Shown here: positions 15,832 to 24,384 of the stretch, one piece after another
Layout: the number at the start of each line of letters is the position of its first letter
Numbering within the stretch: the stretch's first letter is position 1
NCBI RefSeq assembly: GCF_029227915.1
Contig: NC_079875.1
Coordinates: 6,882,001-6,946,000, forward strand
Direction of reading: 5' to 3'
Length of the DNA: 64,000 nucleotides
DNA from: Hydractinia symbiolongicarpus
Taxonomy: Eukaryota; Cnidaria; Hydrozoa; Anthoathecata; Hydractiniidae
Notes under the pieces: model-generated
What the model saw: only the letters and a program-made list of their open reading frames with translations
Told to the model about the DNA's origin: nothing
Databases searched by the model: none
Program-made: the position numbers and the translations under genes

Positions 15832-17151
15832 TTAATATAGTACATCCATAATTTCACCGTTTTGAATATTTAATTGAGCATCCATGATTAGATATATGTA
15901 GGCGTTTAAGGATCCCGCGGTTTCGGCCGTCTTTTCAACTTGCAGTGTGATCCCCTCGCTCGCATTTTCAATCCGTCGACCGGTCCCGTGCAGTGAGTTT
16001 TCATCTATGGTTCTGAAATCCAGCCATAGAGCATATTTCGTGGTTAGGTAGTCCGCGACCTTCACATCATGTAGTTGCAGATGTTTCTGTATTTCACCGG
16101 CGTTGCTGTCCTTTTGCTTGCCCTCTGCGAAATACTTGCATATTTCACCATAATGCTCAAACGGCTGCATCCCCTGAGCGAAAAGTTGGTTAGGCTTACC
16201 CTCAACTATGGCGGATACCTTTTTGATCTTAGGATTGTAGAACCTACCTGTATCTCGTTTGTAAGCTTTCTCTTCCTCAAACAGAACTAATATACCCTTC
16301 AGAGACTTGCACGGTGTATTGAATGACCAATTCCACGTTGTGTCCGACTTATCCACCCTAATTTGTCTATGTCTCAGAAATCTGTCGTAAAGTACGGCCA
16401 TGTTTTGGTATTCATTTGAAATGAATCTGGCGAGTGTGGGTTGTGTCACAATCTCATATTCGAGAGATATGTTGGAGATTTTGTATTTAGCATCCGGCGC
16501 CGGTGCCGTGGCGGAACTCGAAGGTTTGGTAGGTGTTGATAATACTACCCTGTCATAATTGTTGAATGTTATCTCATAACACAGCCTATTACCTAATCCG
16601 GCCTGATAATAAGGAATCGTGCTATCCAACATTTCAAAATCTAGTGGTATGGTGAACTTGTTTTTGTATGCATCATAGATTGCTTTGTCCGCTACCTCCG
16701 ATGTATCTTTATCCGCGGCTCCAACTCTCAGTTTCATGCAATTTTCCGTGCACCCTTCATCAAAGATGATACCTTGTCTTATTGCATTTCTTTTTTCAGA
16801 CTTGGTTAACCATAAATCTCTGTAGCACCCGAAAAGATCAAAGTCATCAATGCTCAGAATCTCGGTACCCTCGAACTTGATGGCCAACTTTTTAACAATT
16901 GCCCTCCCTATGTTAGAGACCAATATTCTCTTCGTGTCGACTTTTGACTCGAGTTCAATGTCGAAACTTATTTTCGAAGTACCCGGAACAATGACATCAT
17001 CGTTACCTAAATTAGGGAACCTAATCAGGAGTAACTGGTTCTGATCAATCTCACTTGGGTTGTGAGTGACAATTACTTTTTGATGCGTTCCTTTTACACC
17101 ATGTGCGGTTCTAAGCGAACGCTCTGGGTTTAACTTTTTCCCGTATTCCAT
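15832..17151 (-). CDS. MCP: Polinton major capsid protein (double jelly-roll type)
   Basis: 439 residues, predicted to be largely beta-stranded. Alternating hydrophobic and polar segments include SKISFDIELES, IVKKLAIKFEG, RLCYEITFNNYDRV and YKISNISLEYEIV. The C-terminal barrel-like part has NWSFNTPCKSLKGILVLFEE, YALWLDFRTIDE and GITLQVEKT. Its position beside the ATPase and the small jelly-roll gene is the standard place for the Polinton major capsid protein, and the fold is inferred from that family. No signal peptide or membrane segment is seen. It should build the hexagonal capsomers if this element forms particles. Confidence 0.78.
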   Translation of the reverse strand: MEYGKKLNPERSLRTAHGVKGTHQKVIVTHNPSEIDQNQLLLIRFPNLGNDDVIVPGTSKISFDIELESKVDTKRILVSNIGRAIVKKLAIKFEGTEILSIDDFDLFGCYRDLWLTKSEKRNAIRQGIIFDEGCTENCMKLRVGAADKDTSEVADKAIYDAYKNKFTIPLDFEMLDSTIPYYQAGLGNRLCYEITFNNYDRVVLSTPTKPSSSATAPAPDAKYKISNISLEYEIVTQPTLARFISNEYQNMAVLYDRFLRHRQIRVDKSDTTWNWSFNTPCKSLKGILVLFEEEKAYKRDTGRFYNPKIKKVSAIVEGKPNQLFAQGMQPFEHYGEICKYFAEGKQKDSNAGEIQKHLQLHDVKVADYLTTKYALWLDFRTIDENSLHGTGRRIENASEGITLQVEKTAETAGSLNAYIYLIMDAQLNIQNGEIMDVLY

Positions 17152-17206
17152 GCTATTCCATATTACTTTTATTTTATTTTACTTTAATTCGGTTAATGCT
17201 ATTGTA

Positions 17207-17770
17207 TCATCTGTCCGCCGTATCTCTTATGTGTAGGGTAACTGCTGTCTTCATACCACCCCATAGCACCTTACCATCCTGACCTGTGACTCTCATGGTA
17301 AGTGATTGAAGTAAACCTTTCTTTAGTTTCTTATATTGCGGATTTTTCGGTTCAATATATGTAAAATCACCACCATACTCGGATATATGATATGTCATCA
17401 GGTTGTTGCTATATTCACCATCTTTAAGATTTAACGAGTTATCCAATTCATTAAGATTAAAATGTAGTTCCGTTACACCCTCCATATTGAATATTTTACT
17501 CAACTTAGAGTTTCTAGCTAGTTGTGTTGATTTTACATCACCTCTCACGATTGAATTCAACTCCCTCCCTGTGTAGTGCTGACCCTGTTGTAACCTAACC
17601 GTGGTAACTCCGTCAGCCAAGGGTATATCTATTGGAGCTGTAGCTACATATGTGACATTATCCGAAAACGTCTCCACGATCGCAACCTCCTTTGTACCAT
17701 GTGAGTTGTCTATCGGTTGATACAAATAGATTTTCTTCTCGCTATTTACGTCCTTTATTGTGATATACAT
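17207..17770 (-). CDS. mCP: Polinton minor capsid (penton-like) protein
   Basis: 187 residues, rich in predicted beta-strands. It ends with LTMRVTGQDGKVLWGG and TAVTLHIRD, an ending typical of the single jelly-roll minor capsid proteins of Polintons. It is the first gene of the minus-strand capsid/packaging run, 55 bp upstream of the major capsid gene, and is divergent from the 389-residue gene with 38 bp between ATGs. It is expected to form pentameric vertices; this is from family knowledge, not directly visible. Confidence 0.72.
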   Translation of the reverse strand: MYITIKDVNSEKKIYLYQPIDNSHGTKEVAIVETFSDNVTYVATAPIDIPLADGVTTVRLQQGQHYTGRELNSIVRGDVKSTQLARNSKLSKIFNMEGVTELHFNLNELDNSLNLKDGEYSNNLMTYHISEYGGDFTYIEPKNPQYKKLKKGLLQSLTMRVTGQDGKVLWGGMKTAVTLHIRDTADR

Positions 17771-17808
17771 TATTATATTAGAGATTGTGAATATATTTAA
17801 ATCAAAGA

Positions 17809-18978
17809 ATGGATGATATTTTCAGATATAATCCGAATTCGGCATATAAGCCAAATGGAGGGCGGGATCTTCAAATATTGGGCGCTAGGGATCTGTACAA
17901 ACAGGCCATTATTGTGTCTGAAAGTGGCTCTTTCCCCGCTTCCTTTCCTAATATTTTTACCAATTATGAACTTAGTCAGAACGCGCAACGTATGAGAATT
18001 TGGAATGAGCAACCTTTTAGACTATGGCAAACCCAGCTAAATTTTGCAACTTGGTGCGCTTCAAGTGCCTGTGGTGTAAGTTCCGAACACCTGAAGTATG
18101 GTAGATCTATGGTCAGGTCAATATATCGTTTTCATGTGTATTATCACATTAGACGAATCATTAAGCGCCTGCAAACACCTCTGCCCTTTGAGAATAGTTT
18201 TAACCAATATGATAATCCCTATTCAAATGAGGAATTTCTAAAAATCTGTGGCGAGTATGATGTTGATTCCAACCCCATGAAATACAGAGGTCAGTACTTT
18301 TTCAGTTCATATCAAAAAAGACGTAAAGACTATCCAACTCCCGGGTTGAGTTATTTCACTAACGACTCCATGACGCGGTGGATTGTGGAAAAATCCGATG
18401 GATTTACAAAAACGGGCCTTGTGAAGATCTCAAGCAGTGTTAGGGCCTATGCCTATCTTGTTCTTAGTTCTCAGGCCTCGGCACGCTCCTCCATCCTTGG
18501 TAATGATTCAAGTGCTCTGACCGCCCAAAGAGTTTTTATGAATAACCTTGAAGACATTGTTAACCGTAGGGTTGATATTCAGGAGGACATTAAACGTTAT
18601 CAGGATACGTTAAACTACGCTTCAAGTAAGGTTGATTATTCGGTTGGACAAGGTATTTATATGTTACCTAGTGACATGAATCTCAGAATTAAGACAGGGG
18701 TGGTAGGTTACAACAACAAGATTTTGATATCGGGTGAAGATCTTACCATTGGTATCAATCGAAAGGTCAATGTTACCGAATCGCATAAGATAACTAAAAA
18801 GAAGCCTGTAACACCCGATTATCCTGATAAACACATCACCGTACACCACGTGGATACTACAGATAAACACATTACTGCACCTTACCACAAAGATACTCCT
18901 CCTACACACGAAGATGAGAAGATCGCTCTTGTGATTGTTATGACAACGGGTTATTTCATATGGTATTTGTTTAGATAA
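17809..18978 (+). CDS. 389-residue Polinton protein with C-terminal membrane anchor
   Basis: A soluble N-terminal region with the striking motif RLWQTQLNFATWCASSACGV (about 71-90) is followed by a mixed helical/strand region. A His/Asp/Thr/Pro-rich linker (about 330-370) leads to a final membrane helix (about 371-388, IALVIVMTTGYFIWYLF). The motif recalls a conserved Polinton protein family of unknown function. A tail-anchored virion or membrane protein is likely from the layout. The Cys residues in the motif are not in a recognisable catalytic pattern, so I do not call it the missing protease. Confidence 0.7.
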   Translation: MDDIFRYNPNSAYKPNGGRDLQILGARDLYKQAIIVSESGSFPASFPNIFTNYELSQNAQRMRIWNEQPFRLWQTQLNFATWCASSACGVSSEHLKYGRSMVRSIYRFHVYYHIRRIIKRLQTPLPFENSFNQYDNPYSNEEFLKICGEYDVDSNPMKYRGQYFFSSYQKRRKDYPTPGLSYFTNDSMTRWIVEKSDGFTKTGLVKISSSVRAYAYLVLSSQASARSSILGNDSSALTAQRVFMNNLEDIVNRRVDIQEDIKRYQDTLNYASSKVDYSVGQGIYMLPSDMNLRIKTGVVGYNNKILISGEDLTIGINRKVNVTESHKITKKKPVTPDYPDKHITVHHVDTTDKHITAPYHKDTPPTHEDEKIALVIVMTTGYFIWYLFR

Positions 18979-18979
18979 A

Positions 18980-19004
18980 GATTGACGTCAATTAAATGTC
19001 AATC
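18980..19004 (+). terminator. Stem-loop after the 389-residue gene
   Basis: The inverted words GATTGAC / GTCAATC start one base after the stop codon, with an inner self-complementary ATTGACGTCAAT. The design differs from the other Polinton hairpins, but the position is the same. Confidence 0.45.
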
Positions 19005-19153
19005 AAACCATAATAACAATAGAGAAACAATGCATTCCTTACATACCAAATATCCTTAGCAACGGCTACTTTCGTTTTAACTTTTTTCTTATGTAAACAA
19101 CTTTCTGGTATGTAAAATATGTAAAATCCTATTGTTATAAACGTTTGATTGAC
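18998..19153. repeat. 156-bp foldback between two Polinton genes
   Basis: The arms at 18998-19022 and 19129-19153 are inverted repeats of 25 bases with about three mismatches (GTCAATCAAAC and TAACAATAG words). A second inner pair, ACATACCA and TGGTATGT, extends the foldback. No coding is seen. It may be a small non-autonomous insertion or a long RNA hairpin. Confidence 0.55.
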
Positions 19154-19232
19154 AGATGGTAGATAACAAAAACTGCTTTCCGATAGAATCTATAAAGTGG
19201 TATAAAGAAATGTAATCGTGAATATAATCACA

Positions 19233-19568
19233 ATGGCTTTTCCAACAGTTGAAGAATTTGAACAAAACATAGAACAAGTTACTCCAATCATAAAGTGGAG
19301 AGAGCTGCCTAAAAACGATATTTACCTTGTTAAATATGTGAAAGAGATGGAAATATCAAGACCCGGTGCTCTTTCTGAAAAATCTATGTATGCGGAGGTT
19401 CAAGATAGAATGGGAAATAAATATAAGACATGGTTGCCCGCAAGACTTTGTGATGAATTAAAGGATTATAGTTTCAAGGGTGATGCCTTTGTCAGATCAA
19501 ATGGTCTCAAACAATCTCAAAATAATCATCAAAATCAATTCTTCAGTTATGACATTATGTGGCGCTAA
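19233..19568 (+). CDS. Small soluble Polinton protein, 111 residues
   Basis: The ATG at 19233 (context CACAATGG) is preferred. The in-frame GTG at 19218 is not a likely eukaryotic start. The protein begins MAFPTVEEFEQNI, then a strand-rich middle with IYLVKYVKEME, SMYAEVQDRMGN and TWLPARLCDEL. That middle resembles short OB-like proteins I recall from arthropod and cnidarian mobile elements (interaction of nucleic acid with a small beta-barrel is possible). This assignment is weak. It is the last gene before the right terminal repeat. Confidence 0.6.
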   Translation: MAFPTVEEFEQNIEQVTPIIKWRELPKNDIYLVKYVKEMEISRPGALSEKSMYAEVQDRMGNKYKTWLPARLCDELKDYSFKGDAFVRSNGLKQSQNNHQNQFFSYDIMWR

Positions 19569-19587
19569 ACCTTGCAATGTTGCAATC

Positions 19588-19612
19588 ATCTTTACTTGTT
19601 TCTGGTAAAGAT
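19588..19612 (+). terminator. Stem-loop after the last Polinton gene
   Basis: Stem ATCTTTACT / GGTAAAGAT (one T-G pair) with loop TGTTTCT, 19 bp after the stop. The design and even the loop repeat those of the integrase hairpin at 10649-10673. It abuts the inner edge of the right terminal repeat. Confidence 0.65.
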
Positions 19613-19897
19613 AGACACACATAACACATAACACATAACACTATAAATTATAGGAGACGACAGATGAGGGTGGGTAGGGGCCCAGGGGACGGGGATGGGG
19701 CCAGGGGGACACGGCCGGGGCGGGGGGTTTTGGACGGATATTATAGAGCATGCCCGCTTATTTAACGTAAAGTGGTAAAGTGCACATGGATTTTATGGAC
19801 TCTTCTATCGTTGATTTAACGGGGATGATCCGTAATTTAACGTGGGATGGGAAACTGCTAAGTGGATCTGTCCTAACATTGGGATTTTCCTATCTCT
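19612..19897 (-). repeat. Polinton right terminal inverted repeat
   Basis: About 286 bp matching 3619-3890 in reverse complement. The inner part has extra ATAACACATAACAC units. It contains a G-rich block (about 19676-19732) with at least seven runs of four or more G on the plus strand. Confidence 0.93.
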
Positions 19898-19902
19898 CTG
19901 TT
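19898..19902. other. Target site duplication CTGTT, right copy
   Basis: Directly abuts the right terminal repeat and equals 3614-3618. Confidence 0.75.
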
Positions 19903-22900
19903 TAGTTAAAAGAAATACTCAGCAATTTTATTTTGCAGCATAAGTTTTCATAACACTATTAAAATTGGTAGCTGTCTAACTGCGTTTAGCATAAGAAAGA
20001 ATTTTGTTGCAGCCAAACTGCATTTCGCTACTTTCACCGTTTTTTCTCCAGGAGGTAGCTAAGGAGTCAGCCAGTTAAACACAACTTCCACATAAAAATA
20101 AATAATATTGGCTAGGATAAAAAGCTGTTAATAATAACTAAAGCTAGCTAGCCAGCTAGCAGTAGAATGCTCAAAAATAATCTTCCTGGCCAAAGATTTT
20201 TACATGGCTAAAAAACGTGACAATATATTTATCTTAACTTGTAAAAACATGCATAAAACAAATATTCCAAAAATAGAAAGATTTTAGAACACAAAAAGTT
20301 CAAACAGACCTATAAACCTAGCACTGACCACGACTACTTTCAAAACCAAAATGCCCTTCGTCGTCATGTTCCCTGGTTGGCATGTCCAGGTCGCGAAAAT
20401 CTTGTATCGGTTTTTCAAAGAATGAAGCGTTTTGATTGTTAAAGTACGTGCGAGCGGTCAAAACAAAACCAATAAAATTGCCAGTAAAACTATCCTATTT
20501 GTTTTCTGTGGCTCCTGAGCGGAATAGGCGATTGAGATCACGGGGTAATTATTATCAAAAATGGCATATTAAAATAATTGCATTAATTTTAATCACTAAA
20601 TTTATTTTTCTTAGTTAGTTTAATGAATAAAAGTAATTGACTTAATTAAGGAAATAAATAATTTTCCAAGTTCATGTTAATCAATTATAAAGTTGTCTTC
20701 TGAACAATCCCCCCTTGTCTCTGGAAATCGCGAAAGGACCAAAGGAATATCGATAACCCTTTTAAACACACGCACAAAATACGTTATATTTTAATGGTTA
20801 CTATAAGCGTTGCACGTTGCTTAGTAACAATAAGTTTAGTTATTAAAAGTCAGATTGGAATTCAGCGAGAAAATCTTCAAAATTTAGGAAGATCTGACGA
20901 CAACCTGGAATTGAGAAAGATACAAAATATTGACATTTTTTAAAGCAGTTTAATACAGACTGTGTACCAATTTTCGAAGGTAATCTTTCGACTTGATTTC
21001 TGCACACCTAACTCAAGGTTGGTGAACCTGAGCACTACCGGGTTGGAAATTTACGTGGTTTTAAAGTTGAATGGTCACAATTTATAGATAATAGACGATG
21101 ACGGTATTTTGATCTTGCTGTGACACCAACTATTGTACTTGAAGTAAAGACTAAAATTATTCCTCAATTTATAAGGCGATTTTGACGTTTCAGGTACTTT
21201 CGACAATCTGATGAACCTTCTAGTGCTCTTTGTTTTTTTATTTGCATTGCTTTATATTTTATTTATATATTTTAATAATTTATTATACATTTTTTTATTG
21301 TTTTTCTTATGTTATAATGATATTTCTTGAAACAGGTGTTTAAATTGTTATTAATACAACTAGTTGAGTAAAGTTTATGTTTTTAACGAATAACTTTATA
21401 TATCATTTGCGTTAAGGTGTCATTCGGCGAGTATATGTTTATTTATTCACCATTTTCTATTTCGAAATTAGTTGATTAAACTCGCTTATATTTTTTTAAA
21501 CATGGCTTCATTTCTGGCTAGTTAGCTTTATTTATATAAGTGTATAAATTTCCAGCTGTTGGGTAAAATGCATCCTGCTGCGATATACATTATGCCTCTA
21601 GTAACTAGATATATTTTATTTTAACCCTATTGTTCTTGAGAATTACCACCTTGTTTATCTGTTTTCCCTGTTTTTAAAATTCTAATTCGGAATAAACCGG
21701 AATTTTTCAGGGATTTCTTAGTACTCTACTTACGCGCAAAAACCAAACAATAAGTTATAACACCAATCATATCACTAACAAAAAATCACACATTCTCAAA
21801 CGCGATTTAGATGAAGGTAATGGTTTAAACACTACTAATGAAGTTACAAGAAAAAATGCTGACATCAACAGGTAAATAATTATGCTTATTTATTCCTTCA
21901 TCTTATAGCTACTAGCTATAATTGTACCAAATTTAAAGTCATATAAATCACTTTTGCTAAAATGCCTAAAAAGCTCATACCAAATAAGGTGAAAGAAATC
22001 GTTTAAAATATTGTTATGACTTGACCTTGTAGTCAGAAGTAATAATACTGCTGTCGAGCTATTTTTATTGACCTACGAGAAAATACATATTACCACGGAT
22101 TGTACCATAACATTTCATCCCCTCCCTCCCTTCGGACATTGCACAGTGTAAAGTATAAAGTATAAAGGCTTTATATTTTATATCAGATTCCTAGGCTTTT
22201 AGAAACCTTGTTTTCAACTAAATTAATATGTTCTTAGAATTGGTTTGTAATGAGATCCCCTATAAACATCTCCTGTTTTAAAGGCTAAGACAACCCTAGC
22301 TATTTTCAATTTTTTTGGACCAATGCCTGTAGTTAAATATGATTTAAATATATGGTGACTTTAGTTCCTTTACACAGCCCTTTTTGACATTAATGCTGAT
22401 GTGATCAAAACCAGGACTTTTGTTGATTTGCAGAGAATGAAATGCTGCCTCATTTTGCAGAGTTCACCTGCGAATTTACTGGCAGAACATTTAAATAGAT
22501 TAATGTTAACGTTTTTTGTAACGCTAGTAAGCAGTGAGCGGCACTAGTCCAGTGTAGCGGCACTAAATTAATGGAGCGGCAAGGAATTTGTTATAATTCT
22601 TGAGATTGTGAGACAATGAAGCTCCGGGGTGAGAAAAATAACCTCATTGACCAATTTAGGAAAGCTTTTACTAATTTTGTTAAATCGTTTTGTCATTTCA
22701 TCAACGCGTGGAATAGAAAATCAAACGGTAGGTAAATCGTGGTTGTTATTCCATAGAACTTCGTATAAAACTGGATTCTGTACGGAAAGAGTGTTTTAAC
22801 AAAATGCGTGTCGTCTAAAAGTAATAAGCTAAAAGAATATGATAAATAAAAGGTTCATTCTAAGAACTACTTTAATAAAACAAACAAATGCTGGACTAAT

Positions 22901-24384
22901 GAAATAACTGATATATCAATATCATTATATCAAGGAGTTTGCCTCTTTGATTATATCAACGTTTTGGTAAGCCGCAGTTTTATAAAATAATTCTTATTCT
23001 TTTGTTTATTGGTAAGTTTCAATTTTTTTTTATTTTTTTTTTGCTTTCATTAAATATTTTATATTTGTCTGCTACTACCATTGAAAAAAATTCAATTATT
23101 GATAATTTATATTTTGTTCACACTTGCAGTTAAACAACGAATAAATGTTTAAATTTTTACTATGGTTACCCCATTTACGCAAATTCTTGCAAGGAAGTTG
23201 AGATAATTAAAGAAAAGGATTTTTTTCATTTACACTCATCTTTTAGGAAATATATTTGGGAGCTTGAGCGGTGTGGGGGAATTTTTATGTCAGCTAGACA
23301 CTGTGCCACATGTTTTTCTGAGATAGAAGCCTAAATACGAAAATTGTCTGTTTTAGTAGCGTAATTGGTCGCGTGTCTGCGGAGCATTTTTTAACACCCT
23401 GGTGTAATCTATATTGTTTTAGATAAAAGATTTCAACACGTTTTAGAAACAACTGAAAAAAAATTTATTCATTTTATGACATTGATACAAGATAAATCTT
23501 CCTCTTCAAGAAGAGACAGAAAACAGGAGTTTTTGACTTCCGCCACCCAGCATAATTCATGTATTCAAAGAATGAAAACACAATACTTTATCAATAAATA
23601 ACCAATATATGTTTAACTAGGTTAATCAATAGATATTTATAAAAATATGATGAGAACAATAAGAATAATGTTCTGCATTCTACATACTGAGGAGCTAACC
23701 ATAAAACCAGTATACTTCATTAATACGTAAACGAAATCAGACGAAATGAAATAAATTGTTGTTTGCGAGCATTAAGATTTATGATGGAAATGATGAGAAG
23801 AATTTTTATTTCGCGAAAGAATATTTTTTTCGCTGTTGTTTTTCTGTGTGTTTTTTTTTTTTTTGTTTTGTCGTCTTTTTTAAAGCCATTTTCTTGCATT
23901 CTCTTCCCTAACCCCCACTTCACTTTCAATCTTTGGAAAGTTTTCAAATCAAGACATTTTTAATCCCCGCACTATTAATATTTTGGTTTTTACCACCCAG
24001 GACATTTTCAGATTGTGACCCCTACTATTACTGGAGGCCTGAGAGTAGATGAACAAAAACTCTCTTTTTGTCATTGCTTGGTGCCTTAGTTATATTGTGA
24101 AGACAATAGGACGTAGCAATGTCGAACCTAAAATGTTTAACAAGAATAGGGTTAAATTTGTGCATCTGAAAGGAGTCAATACCAAAAATTAAAGTCTCAA
24201 GGAGTTTTTCCATTTATTTTGTCACAAGATCAAAGGTTAATATGAGGCTCGTAGCCTACGATTGGCCATTTAAGGTGTGGCACAAAGCTAGTCTACAACA
24301 CTTACATGACAGGAAGATCTTGAGGCCCATATAGTCTATATTTTTGTGTTTTTCTAAGCTGTCTGTAACTAATTCATTTAGCCA
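19903..24384. other. Right flank of the Polinton, no gene recognised
   Basis: AT-rich host sequence. The first part continues the degenerate array broken by the insertion, and 20195-20375 is the third copy of the dispersed repeat seen near 465-860. Homopolymer-rich stretches lie at about 23020-23045 and 23840-23880. Short open frames at 20436, 23720, 23763 and 24028 have no recognisable features. Confidence 0.5.

Larger units (their letters stand above)
3619..19897. mobile_element. Complete Maverick/Polinton DNA transposon
   Basis: The element is 16,279 bp with long terminal inverted repeats beginning AGAGATAGG, flanked on both sides by the direct repeat CTGTT (3614-3618 and 19898-19902). 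A short target duplication of 5-6 bp and a length of 15-20 kb are known traits of the group. It encodes the defining set: protein-primed polymerase B, retroviral-type integrase, A32-like packaging ATPase, and double-jelly-roll-type major and minor capsid proteins. All recognised frames are uninterrupted. The adenoviral-type cysteine protease usual for the group is not found. The element is less AT-rich than its surroundings. Identical-looking ends plus intact genes suggest a recent, possibly still mobile, insertion. Confidence 0.93.

Noticed and set aside
15831-15857. GTG start for the packaging ATPase
   Set aside because: It overlaps the capsid gene end; the ATG at 15830 directly after the capsid stop fits better and keeps the whole ATPase domain.
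19218-19232. GTG start for the last Polinton gene
   Set aside because: GTG is not a normal start in animals, and an ATG with good context lies five codons later.
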